A stretch of 64,000 nt of DNA from Leptotrichia shahii (GCF_008327825.1 NZ_AP019827.1:1488001-1552000); one strand, 5' to 3'; shown: positions 28,528 to 36,878, counted from the first letter of the stretch. Notes: generated from the letters alone by a model not told the origin. Numbers and translations are program-made.

Positions 28528-29274
28528 ATGAAAATATTAGGAGTAATACCGGCGAGATATTCATCTAGCAGGTTTGAGGGAAAGCCATTAAAGGATATTT
28601 GTGGACATTCTATGATTGAGTGGGTTTACAAAAGAGCTAAGAATGCAGATATTGATGAATTGGTGGTGGCTACAGATGACAACAGGATTTTTAAGACTGT
28701 AAAAAAATTTGGCGGAAATGTGGTTATGACTGCTAAAAATCATCAAAATGGGACTTCCAGAATAATTGAAGTCATAAATAAAAATGAATACAAAAATTAT
28801 GATTTTGTAATAAATATTCAGGGAGATGAGCCGTTAATCGATATTGAATCAATTAATATTCTTGCAAATAATTACAGAAATGAAAAATCAGAAATTGCTA
28901 CATTGAAGCAGGAAATAAAATCTCAAAAGGAAATTGAAAATCCAAATTACGTAAAGGTTATTACAGACTTTAATGGCAATGCCATTTATTTTAGCCGTTC
29001 AGTAATTCCTTATGAACGTAATCAAAATGAAGATTTCAAGTATTTCAGGCATATTGGAATTTATGGGTATACAACAAAATTTCTAAACAAATTGAAAAAC
29101 TTGAAGGAAGGCGTGCTTGAGAAAATCGAGTCGCTTGAACAGTTGAGATTTATTGAGAATGGTTACAAAATAAAGGTTTTGGAAACTAGGTCAAATGTGA
29201 TAGGAGTGGATACAGAAGATGATTTGAGGGAAGTTGTTAAATTTATAAAGGACAAAGGAATAAAACTTGAATAA
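28528..29274 (+). CDS. kdsB: 3-deoxy-manno-octulosonate cytidylyltransferase
   Basis: 248 residues. It makes CMP-KDO from KDO and CTP, activating KDO for the lipopolysaccharide core. The nucleotide-binding start 'VIPARYSSSRFEGKPL' is the family signature. 'VVATDDNRIF', 'NGTSRI', 'NIQGDEPLI' (metal and CTP site) and 'FRHIGIYGY' follow in the usual order and at normal length. The presence of kdsB shows a Gram-negative envelope with KDO-type lipopolysaccharide. AAAAAGGAG precedes the ATG. The amylase gene follows after 43 bases with its own ribosome site, so the two may be co-transcribed. Confidence 0.96.
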   Translation: MKILGVIPARYSSSRFEGKPLKDICGHSMIEWVYKRAKNADIDELVVATDDNRIFKTVKKFGGNVVMTAKNHQNGTSRIIEVINKNEYKNYDFVINIQGDEPLIDIESINILANNYRNEKSEIATLKQEIKSQKEIENPNYVKVITDFNGNAIYFSRSVIPYERNQNEDFKYFRHIGIYGYTTKFLNKLKNLKEGVLEKIESLEQLRFIENGYKIKVLETRSNVIGVDTEDDLREVVKFIKDKGIKLE

Positions 29275-29317
29275 AAAATTGTAAAATTAAAAATATTACA
29301 AAAAGGAGAGGATTTTT

Positions 29318-30760
29318 ATGGAAAATGGAGTAATGATACAGTATTTTGAATGGAATTTGCCGAATGACGGAAAACATTGGAAACGATTGAAGGAAGATGC
29401 AAAGCACTTGAGTGAAATTGGTGTCAGTGGAGTTTGGATTCCACCTGCATACAAAGGAACTTCCCAAGCTGATGTCGGTTATGGAGCCTATGACTTGTGG
29501 GACTTGGGAGAATTTAATCAAAAAGGCACTGTCAGAACGAAATATGGAACAAAACAGGAATTGATTGAAGCAATAGAAGAACTTCATAAATATAATATAA
29601 ATGTATATTTGGATGCTGTTTTAAACCATAAAGGTGGAGCAGATGAAACAGAGAATTTTTTGGCAATAGAAGTTGATCCAGAAGACAGGACTATAGAAAT
29701 ATCTGAACCTTTTGAAATAGAAGGATGGACAAAATTCACTTTTCCTGGAAGAAACGACAAATATTCTGCATTTAAGTGGAATTATAACCTTTTTGACGGT
29801 ATTGATTTTGATAACCGAACAGGTAAAAATGGAATTTATAAGATTGTTGGAGAAAACAAGGACTGGGATGAAGGAGTTGATTCTGAACTTGGAAATTATG
29901 ACTATTTGATGAATGCCGATATTGATTTTTCTCATCCTGAAGTGCGGAAAGAAGTAATCCGATGGGGAAAATGGGTTGTAAATGAATTGAAACTTGATGG
30001 ATTTAGAATGGATGCAGTAAAACATATAAAAGATGAGTTTATAGCAGAATTTTTGACACAAATAAGGGCAACTTATGGAGAAAAATTTTATTCTGTTGGA
30101 GAATACTGGAGAAATGACTTGGAAAAATTGAAGGAATATTTGGATAATGTTGGTTATAAAACTGATTTATTTGATGTTGGGCTTCACTTTAATATGTATG
30201 ATGCTTCTAAAAAGAAAAAGGATTATGACTTGCGGGAAATTTTTGAACATACAATAGTTGCAGAAAATCCTATGGAAGCAGTAACATTTGTGGATAATCA
30301 CGATTCTCAAAAGGGAAGTGCCTTGGAATCAAAAGTGGAAAACTGGTTTATTCCACATTCCTATGCTATAATTCTATTATCAAAGGATGGTTATCCTTGC
30401 TTATTTTATGGAGATTATTACGGTGTAGGCGGAGAAAAGAGTCCACATCAATGGATAATTGATAAACTTCTGGAAGTCCGAAGACTGTATGCTTATGGAG
30501 AGCAAATAAATCATTTTGAAGATCCAAATGTAATTGCAATTCAAAGAACAGGAGGAGATGAATGGACTGGATGTGTGACTGTGCTTTCCACTTTTGATGA
30601 AGAAGGCGAAATTCAGGTAGAAATTGGAAAGGAACGTGCCGGACAGGTTTGGCAGGAAGTTACTGGAAGCGGATTTGAGGATGTTGTAATTGATGAAGAA
30701 GGAAATGGTAATTTTAAAGTCGAAGCTGAAAAAATTTCTGTTTGGATACGTAAAAGTTAA
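29318..30760 (+). CDS. Cytoplasmic alpha-amylase (GH13)
   Basis: 480 residues, matching the short cytoplasmic AmyA-type alpha-amylases; there is no signal peptide. It begins 'MIQYFEWNLPNDGKHW'. The GH13 conserved regions appear in order: 'YLDAVLNHKGG' (region I), 'GFRMDAVKHI' with nucleophile Asp232 (II), 'SVGEYW' with acid/base Glu262 (III) and 'FVDNHDSQ' with Asp329 (IV). It cleaves alpha-1,4-glucans such as maltodextrin or glycogen inside the cell. A strong AAAAGGAGAGG site precedes the ATG. No glycogen or maltose genes are in the window. Confidence 0.95.
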   Translation: MENGVMIQYFEWNLPNDGKHWKRLKEDAKHLSEIGVSGVWIPPAYKGTSQADVGYGAYDLWDLGEFNQKGTVRTKYGTKQELIEAIEELHKYNINVYLDAVLNHKGGADETENFLAIEVDPEDRTIEISEPFEIEGWTKFTFPGRNDKYSAFKWNYNLFDGIDFDNRTGKNGIYKIVGENKDWDEGVDSELGNYDYLMNADIDFSHPEVRKEVIRWGKWVVNELKLDGFRMDAVKHIKDEFIAEFLTQIRATYGEKFYSVGEYWRNDLEKLKEYLDNVGYKTDLFDVGLHFNMYDASKKKKDYDLREIFEHTIVAENPMEAVTFVDNHDSQKGSALESKVENWFIPHSYAIILLSKDGYPCLFYGDYYGVGGEKSPHQWIIDKLLEVRRLYAYGEQINHFEDPNVIAIQRTGGDEWTGCVTVLSTFDEEGEIQVEIGKERAGQVWQEVTGSGFEDVVIDEEGNGNFKVEAEKISVWIRKS

Positions 30761-31152
30761 GGAATTAGTATAAAAATATGTTTATGTAAATGAAAGTTTT
30801 TCTTTTTATAAGAAGCAGATATAGAAAAAGCTAGAAATTATTTAAAAATTTTGTAAAATTACACAATGAAAAAATTGAAAGAATCAAAAATAGAAATGTA
30901 AAAACATTAAAATATACAGGATTTTAAAATAAAAAAACTGGTTTTGAATCGAGCCAACAGGATGCCAACCTTCTAAAAGGAGAGCTTGTCCATTAAAGTC
31001 TTAATGAAATTAGCTAGTATTTGAATACTAGAAATCCAAAAGAAACTAAATAGTACTTAAGAACCTTATGACTTCTGTCGTGAAAAATTCAGTTAAAGTT
31101 TAGCAATAAAAAAAATTTCTATAAATTATTAGGGAAAAAGGGAATAAAAGAA
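30761..31152. other. Leader region of proB with several short hairpins
   Basis: 392 bp with no gene. The part from about 30945 to 31100 has higher GC and several perfect small hairpins: CCTT-CTAA-AAGG, CATTAA-AGTC-TTAATG and CTAGTAT-TTGA-ATACTAG. This could be a structured 5' leader of proB. No T-box signature sequence or known riboswitch core was recognised. Confidence 0.35.
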
Positions 31153-32292
31153 ATGAAAAATAATAAGAGAGAAGAAATATTAGAAAATGTCCAAAGAATC
31201 GTTGTAAAAGTGGGAACATCGACACTTACGACTGAAGACGGACGTTTAAATATTGATAAAATTAAAAAAATTGTAATGGAACTAAGCAATTTGCAAAATA
31301 AGGGGTATGATGTGATACTTGTAACTTCTGGTGCAGTTGGAGCTGGAATGGGACTACTTAATATAAGCGAAAAGCCTAAAACTTTAGCAGAAAAACAGAT
31401 GCTGTCAGCAGTTGGACAAGTTTCACTTATGCAAATTTATCAGACGTTATTTAAAGAACATAGCAAGATAATTGGACAGCTTTTATTGACAAAAGAGGAA
31501 TTTTCAAATAGAAAAAGATATTTGAATATGAGAAATGTTTGTAATGCCTTTTTGAAAAGAAAAATTATTCCAATTATAAATGAAAATGATGCAATCGTAT
31601 CAAATGCTTTGAAAATAAAAGTTGGCGATAATGACACGATGTCTGCACTTGTTTCAGGATTGATTGATGCCGATTTGTTAATTATTTTATCGGATATTGA
31701 CGGACTTTATAACAAAAATCCTAGAAAATATGAAGATGCTAACTTAATTAATATGGTTGGGGATATCAGCGAGGACATAAAAAATATGGCAGGAGCAGAA
31801 GGCTCAAAATTTGGAACTGGCGGAATGATTACAAAAATTATCGCTGCAGAAATGGTAACAAAAATTGGAACAAGTTTAGTCATTGCAAGCGGAGATGATC
31901 CTAGAAATATAACGAGAATTGTTGAAAAAGAAAATATTGGAACACTTTTTGTAAAGAAAAATAAAAAAATTAGCTTGAAAAAATATTGGCTTGCTTATGG
32001 ACCTAACAAAGAAGGTGTATTGACAATTGATAATGGTGCAAAAACAGCTTTGAAAAATGGTAAAAGTTTATTATCTGTCGGGATAAAATCTGTTGAAGGA
32101 AATTTTGACAAAGGAGCGGTTATTGAAATTGAAAATTTGGAGGGAAAAGTAATTGCAACTGGAATTTCAAATTATTCGGCAGAAGAAATAAATCTTATAA
32201 AAGGTCTCAAAAGCGAAAATATAGAAGAAATATTAGGTTATAAATACGATGATGCTGTAATTCATATTGACAATGTTGTTATAAAAAAATAA
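31153..32292 (+). CDS. proB: Glutamate 5-kinase
   Basis: 379 residues. First step of proline synthesis: phosphorylation of glutamate. The amino-acid-kinase domain begins 'RIVVKVGTSTLT' and includes 'VTSGAVGAGMG', 'NENDAI', 'DNDTMSALVSGLIDADLLIILSDIDGLY' and 'KFGTGGMITKI'. The last ~100 residues form the PUA domain ('GVLTIDNGAKTAL'), giving the full-length E. coli/B. subtilis type. proA follows after 274 bp containing a dispersed repeat; together they make the gamma-glutamyl phosphate and semialdehyde. A proC gene is not in the window. Confidence 0.97.
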   Translation: MKNNKREEILENVQRIVVKVGTSTLTTEDGRLNIDKIKKIVMELSNLQNKGYDVILVTSGAVGAGMGLLNISEKPKTLAEKQMLSAVGQVSLMQIYQTLFKEHSKIIGQLLLTKEEFSNRKRYLNMRNVCNAFLKRKIIPIINENDAIVSNALKIKVGDNDTMSALVSGLIDADLLIILSDIDGLYNKNPRKYEDANLINMVGDISEDIKNMAGAEGSKFGTGGMITKIIAAEMVTKIGTSLVIASGDDPRNITRIVEKENIGTLFVKKNKKISLKKYWLAYGPNKEGVLTIDNGAKTALKNGKSLLSVGIKSVEGNFDKGAVIEIENLEGKVIATGISNYSAEEINLIKGLKSENIEEILGYKYDDAVIHIDNVVIKK

Positions 32293-32380
32293 TACAGCTA
32301 ATTTTTAAAAATAAAAAAGTTTTATAAATGGGGGTTGTTCGGAAGTTGCATGATTAGAATTATAATTAAATTGATATCAT

Positions 32381-32528
32381 GAAGCAAGGGAATTTAACCT
32401 CTTATATTAATAAAAAGTATAAATTTTATAGTAAAATTAATTTAAAACCGAATTCAGAAGCTATGACTATTTTACTCAAACCTTAAATTTATATGATTTT
32501 TAATAGTTTCATTTTGAATAGTTTTGAG
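32381..32528. repeat. Dispersed intergenic repeat, rearranged copy
   Basis: In the proB-proA gap. A degenerate core (GAAGCAAGGG...TAACCTCTTA, 32381-32404) is followed by the left module at 32425 ('AACCGAATTCAGAAGCTATG', then 'ACTATTTTACTC'), with the inverted pair TACTCAAAC ... GTTTTGAGTA. The module order differs from the copy at 5607. Confidence 0.65.
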
Positions 32529-32566
32529 TACACATACAAATTTAATAATAAGAAAAGAGGGAAAGT

Positions 32567-33823
32567 ATGAGCTATATAGAAAAACTTGGGAAAAAAGCAA
32601 AAATTGCATCAAGAGAACTTTTAAAAACTGGAACAAAAATAAAGAATGATGTTTTACTTGCAATTGCAGATGAATTAGTAAATAAAAAAGAAGAAATAAA
32701 AGCGGCAAATAAAATAGATTTGGAAAAAGGCGTGAAGAAAGGGATATCTTCTGCATTGCTGGATAGAATGACTCTTACTGACAGCAGAATTGAAGGAATG
32801 GCCCAAAGTCTACGTGAAATGGCTATGTTTCCAGATCCAATTGGAGAAGTCGTTACAGGCTGGAATCACAAAAATGGAATGAATATTTCAAAAAAAAGAG
32901 TTCCACTTGGAGTAATCGGAATGATTTATGAATCACGTCCAAATGTTACAGTAGATGCGGCAGGACTTGCAATAAAATCTTCAAATGCGATAATTTTACG
33001 TGGTTCAGAAGACGCCTTAAATTCAAATAAATATTTGAATAGTTTATTAAATAGAGTTGCAGATGCTCACGGATTACCAAAAAATACAGTTCAGCTTGTA
33101 GAAAAGCCAGAAAGGGAACTTGTAAAAGACTTAATTCGTGCAGATAAGCACATTGACGTAATTATCCCAAGAGGTGGAAAAGGGCTAAAAAGATTCATCA
33201 TAGAAAACGCAACAATTCCAATGATAGAAACAGGAGCTGGAATTTGTCATATATTTGTAGATGAGACAGCAGATATAAAGCAGGCATTGCCAATTATCGA
33301 AAATGCCAAAGTCCAACGTCCAAGCGTATGCAACGCTATTGAAACGGCATTAATTCATGAAAATATTGCAAAAGAAATTTTGCCAGAATTGACGGAAATG
33401 CTGTTAAAAGATGGAGTGGAGTTAAGATATACCAAAGAAGCATTGGAAATTGCTGGAAATAGAGCGGATGTGAAATTGGCAACTGAAGAAGATTTTGGAG
33501 CAGAATATTTAGATTTGATAATGTCGTTAAAATTAGTTAAAAACGTAGATGAAGCAATTGAATACATAAATAATCACGGAACTCATCATTCTGATTCAAT
33601 CTTGACAAAATCTATCGAAAATGCTGAAAAATTCCTAAACGAAGTAGATTCAGCCAATGTTTATTTAAACGCTTCAACAAGATTTTCTGACGGAGGAGAA
33701 TTTGGTTTTGGCGGAGAAATCGGAATTTCCACACAAAAACTTCACGCTCGTGGGCCTATGGGAATTAGGGAACTAACTACGACGAAATATGTGATTAGAG
33801 GAGAAGGGCAGATAAGGGAATAA
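32567..33823 (+). CDS. proA: Gamma-glutamyl phosphate reductase
   Basis: 418 residues, normal length. Second step of proline synthesis: NADPH reduction of glutamyl phosphate to the semialdehyde. Aldehyde-dehydrogenase-fold motifs are present: 'VPLGVIGMIYESRPNVTVDA', 'IILRGSEDA', 'VIIPRGGKGL', the catalytic cysteine in 'QRPSVCNAIETAL', and the C-terminal 'ASTRFSDGGEFGFGGEIGIS'. GAGGGAAAGT precedes the ATG. It forms the proline pathway with proB upstream. Confidence 0.97.
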   Translation: MSYIEKLGKKAKIASRELLKTGTKIKNDVLLAIADELVNKKEEIKAANKIDLEKGVKKGISSALLDRMTLTDSRIEGMAQSLREMAMFPDPIGEVVTGWNHKNGMNISKKRVPLGVIGMIYESRPNVTVDAAGLAIKSSNAIILRGSEDALNSNKYLNSLLNRVADAHGLPKNTVQLVEKPERELVKDLIRADKHIDVIIPRGGKGLKRFIIENATIPMIETGAGICHIFVDETADIKQALPIIENAKVQRPSVCNAIETALIHENIAKEILPELTEMLLKDGVELRYTKEALEIAGNRADVKLATEEDFGAEYLDLIMSLKLVKNVDEAIEYINNHGTHHSDSILTKSIENAEKFLNEVDSANVYLNASTRFSDGGEFGFGGEIGISTQKLHARGPMGIRELTTTKYVIRGEGQIRE

Positions 33824-33881
33824 ATTTTTTCAATATTATATTTTAGTTTAGAAAGGATAAAATATTTAAAAGGAGGATAGT

Positions 33882-34754
33882 GTGAATAATAGATATTTAA
33901 AGATTTTAATTTTATTAAGTTTTCTTGTATTAAGTTTTGGAATTTTAGCTGAAGATCAGGAAGAAATTATGAGAGTTACACGACAGGAACTGAAAGAATT
34001 GAAAATAAATGATAAATCAATTGAAAAAACTTTTGAGGGAATAAAAATGCAAGGAATAGATTTTTCTAAATCAAAAAAACCATTTGAAGAAGCTGTTCAG
34101 CTAGATAATAAAAATTATCTTGCCATGTTTTATATTGGAACATACGAAAGAGCATTTAACAAAGATGCCAAAAAAGCAATTGAATATTATCAAAAAGCAA
34201 TAAATTTAAATCCGAAAAATCCAAGACCATATAACAATCTTGCAATTGCTTATGGATATTTAGGCGATACTAAAAAATCTGATGAAACTATAAAACAGAT
34301 AATGTCATTATTTCCCGAATATCCAGAAGGATACTATCAATGGGCTTTAAAGTTGTTAGATAATAAAAAATATTCTGAAAGCACAGAATATATGAAAAAA
34401 GCGATTGAAAAATATAACAAGATAAAAAAAATTGATTACTGGTATATAACTCAAGACATGAAAAAAAGTTTTATAGTGGATGCTCAAAAAATAATAATTA
34501 ATAACTATGTAAAACAGGAAAAATTAGCAGAGGCAATAGAGTTTTTCGAAGATTCCTATATTAATATGAAACAGGATAATTCTTCTGTTGTAAATGAATT
34601 AATGGAGCTATTGTATTATAAAAATCAAGAATTGTATAAAAATAAAAATTCTAAATTGTACAAAGAAAATTTTGATAAATTGAAATCTATTGAGTTTCTT
34701 GGACTTTTAATGGAGGCAAATGATAATTTAAAAGGTAAAAATAAAGTGAAATAG
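33882..34754 (+). CDS. Exported TPR-repeat protein
   Basis: 290 residues with a GTG start at 33882 after AAGGAGGATA. The signal peptide covers about 1-22 ('ILILLSFLVLSFGILA'). Tetratricopeptide units are visible: 'YLAMFYIGTYERAFNKDAKKAIEYYQKAINLNPKNPRPYNN' is one complete unit and the start of the next, followed by 'LAIAYGYLGDTKKSDETIKQ' and 'YYQWALKLLDNKKYSESTEYM'. Such proteins act as periplasmic scaffolds; no partner is evident. It lies 58 bases after proA and may be read from that transcript. A terminator follows at 34803-34849. Confidence 0.8.
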   Translation: MNNRYLKILILLSFLVLSFGILAEDQEEIMRVTRQELKELKINDKSIEKTFEGIKMQGIDFSKSKKPFEEAVQLDNKNYLAMFYIGTYERAFNKDAKKAIEYYQKAINLNPKNPRPYNNLAIAYGYLGDTKKSDETIKQIMSLFPEYPEGYYQWALKLLDNKKYSESTEYMKKAIEKYNKIKKIDYWYITQDMKKSFIVDAQKIIINNYVKQEKLAEAIEFFEDSYINMKQDNSSVVNELMELLYYKNQELYKNKNSKLYKENFDKLKSIEFLGLLMEANDNLKGKNKVK

Positions 34755-34802
34755 ATGAAAATTAGAATTTTTTAATATTATAAATTATTAGTTAAAAAAT
34801 TT

Positions 34803-34849
34803 AAAAGATGATAAAGAGCAGTAAAATTGTTCAATATCGTCTTTTTTTT
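34803..34849 (+). terminator. Terminator after the TPR gene
   Basis: AAGATGATA pairs with TATCGTCTT (one wobble), with further pairing inside, then eight T. It separates the TPR gene from the small toxin-like locus downstream. Confidence 0.85.
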
Positions 34850-34888
34850 GTAAAAAAATTTTATATTCATTAAAAAAATAAAAAATGA

Positions 34889-34917
34889 TATACAAATATA
34901 ATAAAAAATGTTATAAT
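34889..34917 (+). promoter_or_regulatory. Promoter of the toxin-like mRNA
   Basis: TATACA, 17 bp, TATAAT. The predicted start near 34924 gives a ~28-nt leader before the ATG at 34952. Confidence 0.65.
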
Positions 34918-34940
34918 TTTAGCAATCCTTGAGAAAGGAG

Positions 34941-34956
34941 GTAATACTATAATGAG
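34941..34956 (+). repeat. Direct repeat copy A, over the toxin start codon
   Basis: GTAATACTATAATGAG. It covers the last base of the ribosome site, the spacer and the ATG (34952-34954). It matches copy B (35077-35092) at 13 of 16 positions; all three differences are T here and C there. Confidence 0.85.
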
Positions 34957-35032
34957 AGTGTTATTGATAAAAATCTTAGTTGAAATTTTATTACAAATAG
35001 TAATAATTTTAATTCAAGAATTTTGGAAATAA
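34952..35032 (+). CDS. 26-residue hydrophobic peptide, candidate type I toxin
   Basis: ATG at 34952, stop TAA at 35030-35032. The peptide starts Met-Arg-Val-Leu-Leu-Ile-Lys and ends Ile-Gln-Glu-Phe-Trp-Lys. It is almost wholly Ile, Leu and Val with a few charged residues spaced so that one helix face is polar, like TisB- and Fst-type membrane peptides. AAAGGAGG lies 10 bases before the ATG. It is flanked by its own promoter (34889-34917) and a bidirectional terminator (35035-35071), so it is a ~150-nt transcript by itself. A convergent promoter (35116-35144) would make an antisense RNA that can pair with its start region. No similarity to a named family is claimed. Expression and toxicity are inferred. 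Confidence 0.65.
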   Translation: MRVLLIKILVEILLQIVIILIQEFWK

Positions 35033-35034
35033 CT

Positions 35035-35071
35035 AAAAAAGAGAGCTTACTTTGGGGATTAGCTCTCTTTT
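35035..35071. terminator. Bidirectional terminator shared by toxin mRNA and antisense RNA
   Basis: GAGAGCT pairs with AGCTCTC around a 13-base loop containing TTTGGGG. A run of A precedes and a run of T follows, so both strands give stem plus U-tract. Confidence 0.85.
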
Positions 35072-35109
35072 GATTTGTAACACTACAACGAGAATTTTTA
35101 TTCTTTTAC
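35036..35109 (-). ncRNA. Candidate antisense antitoxin RNA (~75 nt)
   Basis: Predicted from the minus-strand promoter at 35116-35144, starting near 35109 and ending at the shared terminator. It would have a 5' hairpin (AGAAT-AAAA-ATTCT), a single-stranded stretch CTCGTTGTAGTGTTAC (complement of repeat copy B), then the terminator hairpin. That stretch can pair with all 16 bases of repeat copy A in the toxin mRNA (13 Watson-Crick pairs and 3 G-U pairs), covering the start codon. No transcript data; inferred from sequence. Confidence 0.6.
35077..35092 (+). repeat. Direct repeat copy B, in the antisense RNA
   Basis: GTAACACTACAACGAG, downstream of the shared terminator and within the predicted antisense RNA. 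Its three C-for-T differences from copy A convert A-U pairs to G-U pairs and leave no mismatch. Confidence 0.85.
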
Positions 35110-35115
35110 ATTCTT

Positions 35116-35144
35116 ATTATAACATTTTATAATAAAAAAATCAA
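35116..35144 (-). promoter_or_regulatory. Antisense promoter of the toxin-like locus
   Basis: Minus strand: TTGATT (35139-35144), 17 bp, TATAAT (35116-35121). It is stronger than the sense promoter, as expected for an antitoxin RNA that must be in excess. Confidence 0.75.
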
Positions 35145-35199
35145 CTCAATTCAAAATAAATTTTTTAATTTTTTGTAAATAAATAGTTAATAAAAAAAA

Positions 35200-35424
35200 T
35201 TAAGAAATTTCTGTAACATCCTTCACTTTATAATGTCCAGCCGCATTTACCACATCTGCTATCAGCAAATCGTCAACTTCTTCATTTAAAGTAACTTTTG
35301 CATTTTTATCAGAAAGATTTACTTCCACATTTTCCACTTCTGGCAACCCGTATAAAGCCTCTTCTACTTTTTTTGCACAGTTTTCGCAGTGAAGCCCTTC
35401 TATTTCGACAAGTTTTTTAATCAT
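35200..35424 (-). CDS. Heavy-metal-associated (CopZ-like) protein
   Basis: 74 residues, a single HMA domain. The metal-binding motif is 'GLHCENCAKKVEEAL' (Cys-x2-Cys), followed by 'VENVEVNLSDKNAKVTL' and a C-terminal 'AGHYKV' in the ferredoxin-like fold. It resembles cytoplasmic copper chaperones (CopZ/Atx1), which hand Cu(I) to P-type ATPases. No ATPase or copper regulator is nearby, so the metal is not certain. The start is ATG at 35424 after GGAGG; an ATG at 35439 contains that ribosome site and is not used. Confidence 0.88.
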   Translation of the reverse strand: MIKKLVEIEGLHCENCAKKVEEALYGLPEVENVEVNLSDKNAKVTLNEEVDDLLIADVVNAAGHYKVKDVTEIS

Positions 35425-35624
35425 TTTAAAAACCTCCATAAAATTTTATTTTTACTAAGGCACAAAATTTTAAATTAATAGTTTTGTGTCAAGTTTATTA
35501 TATAAAAAAATTAGAGAGAATGCAAGAATTTTTGTATGTGCAATGAATAAAATAAATGTATAATATGAATAAGAAAATATGATATAATAATGTGAAAAAT
35601 AGAAAATTTAAGAGGTGAAATAGA

Positions 35625-36251
35625 ATGAATCATTACTTTTCAGAAAAGCAGGAAGTAAAGTCAGATAGAAAAATAATAAAATATAAAATAGAAAATAAAA
35701 ATTTTGAGTTTGTAACAGATAACGGGGTATTTTCAAAGACAAAGGTGGATTTTGGGACAGATGTTATGCTAAAAGTGTTTTTAAGAGAAAATTCGGATAA
35801 GAAAAGTCAAAAGTTTGATATACTGGATATTGGCTGTGGATATGGAGTTGTATCAGTTGTTATAAAGTCTTTTTTTGAAAATGCTAGAATTGTTTCATCA
35901 GATGTGAATGAGCGAGCTTTAGAGCTTACAAGGGAAAATCTTTTGAAAAATGGAGCTGTAAAAGATGAAAATGATAATTTTGAAGTAAGAAAATCATTTG
36001 CATTTGATTATATTTCTAAAAAGTTTGATGTGATTTTATCCAATCCGCCAATTCGGGCTGGAAAACAGACAATTTTTCAGATTTATGAACAAAGTTTTGA
36101 ACACTTAAATGAAAATGGAGAATTTTACTGTGTAATTCAAACGAAACATGGGGCAAAAAGTACACAAAAAAAACTGGAAGAGGTTTTTGGAAATTGTGAA
36201 ACTCTGGAAATTAATGCTGGATATAGAATTTTTAGAAGTGTTAAAAAATAG
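35625..36251 (+). CDS. RsmC-like class I SAM methyltransferase
   Basis: 208 residues. 'DILDIGCGYGVVSVV' is the SAM-binding motif I, 'IVSSDVNERALEL' motif II and 'DVILSNPPIRAG' motif IV with the Asn-Pro-Pro-Ile seen in enzymes that methylate the exocyclic amine of guanine. This fits the short RsmC-type family (16S rRNA m2G1207 methyltransferase-like, 'YbxB'). The first ~45 residues ('HYFSEKQEVKSD') match the short N-terminal extension of that group. The rRNA target is inferred from family. It stands upstream of the infA operon, which has its own promoters. Confidence 0.85.
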   Translation: MNHYFSEKQEVKSDRKIIKYKIENKNFEFVTDNGVFSKTKVDFGTDVMLKVFLRENSDKKSQKFDILDIGCGYGVVSVVIKSFFENARIVSSDVNERALELTRENLLKNGAVKDENDNFEVRKSFAFDYISKKFDVILSNPPIRAGKQTIFQIYEQSFEHLNENGEFYCVIQTKHGAKSTQKKLEEVFGNCETLEINAGYRIFRSVKK

Positions 36252-36364
36252 GAGATTTGTTGGAAATTTTTTTAGTGAATTAAGTTAAGCATAGATTATT
36301 ATAAAAATTTTAAAGTTGTAAGATAAAACATTATTAAAGAATGAAAATTGTGAAATAAAAATAA

Positions 36365-36393
36365 TTGACAAAATGGGATAAATACTGTATTAT
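36365..36393 (+). promoter_or_regulatory. Upstream promoter P1 of the infA operon
   Basis: TTGACA, 17 bp, TATTAT. Confidence 0.65.
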
Positions 36394-36471
36394 GATAAGG
36401 TAAATAAAAAGTGTCTGTTGTTTTTTGATTTTTATACAAAAATTAAATGTCAAAAATAAATGTAAAAAAAC

Positions 36472-36500
36472 TGGACATTTATTTATTTTTTTGTTATAAT
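36472..36500 (+). promoter_or_regulatory. Proximal promoter P2 of the infA operon
   Basis: TGGACA, 17 bp, TATAAT, about 25 bases before the infA start, giving a very short leader. Confidence 0.75.
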
Positions 36501-36524
36501 AGAAAGGATCCGAGGTGATTATTT

Positions 36525-36743
36525 ATGGCAAAACAGGATGTTCTTGAGCTGGAAGGTGAAATAATCGAAGCATTACCAAATGCGATGTTTCAAGTAAGGC
36601 TTGAAAATGGACACGAAGTTTTAGGACATATCTCAGGAAAAATGAGAATGAACTATATAAAAATTTTGCCAGGAGATAAGGTTACGGTTGAAGTTTCTCC
36701 GTATGACTTGTCAAGAGGCAGAATTGTATATAGAAAAAAATAA
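36525..36743 (+). CDS. infA: Translation initiation factor IF-1
   Basis: 72 residues, standard length. The S1/OB-fold motifs '[20 protein letters not shown]', '[17 protein letters not shown]' and '[18 protein letters not shown]' are nearly invariant in bacteria. IF-1 occupies the ribosomal A site during initiation. It heads the operon infA-rpmJ-rpsM-rpsK-rpsD-rpoA-rplQ; secY, adk and map, often upstream, are absent here. GAGGTGAT precedes the ATG. Confidence 0.98.
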   Translation: MAKQDVLELEGEIIEALPNAMFQVRLENGHEVLGHISGKMRMNYIKILPGDKVTVEVSPYDLSRGRIVYRKK

Positions 36744-36764
36744 CAGTTGGAAGGAGGGTTTTTA

Positions 36765-36878
36765 GTGAAAGTAAAGGCTTCAGTAAAACCTATTTGTGAC
36801 AAATGTAAAATTGTTAAACGTCACGGAAAAGTGAGAGTAATATGCGAAAACCCTAAACATAAGCAAATACAAGGATAG
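36765..36878 (+). CDS. rpmJ: 50S ribosomal protein L36
   Basis: 37 residues with a GTG start after AAGGAGGG. It is the zinc-ribbon form: Cys-x2-Cys ('CDKCK'), a third Cys ('[10 protein letters not shown]') and a His. '[20 protein letters not shown]' is diagnostic. It lies between infA and rpsM as in most bacteria. Confidence 0.97.
   Translation: MKVKASVKPICDKCKIVKRHGKVRVICENPKHKQIQG

Noticed and set aside
30761-31152. T-box or known riboswitch upstream of proB
   Set aside because: No AGGGTGG-type T-box motif, specifier layout or other known aptamer core could be recognised.
36365-36500. Small gene between the methyltransferase and infA
   Set aside because: No open frame with a ribosome site; the stretch is explained by two promoters.
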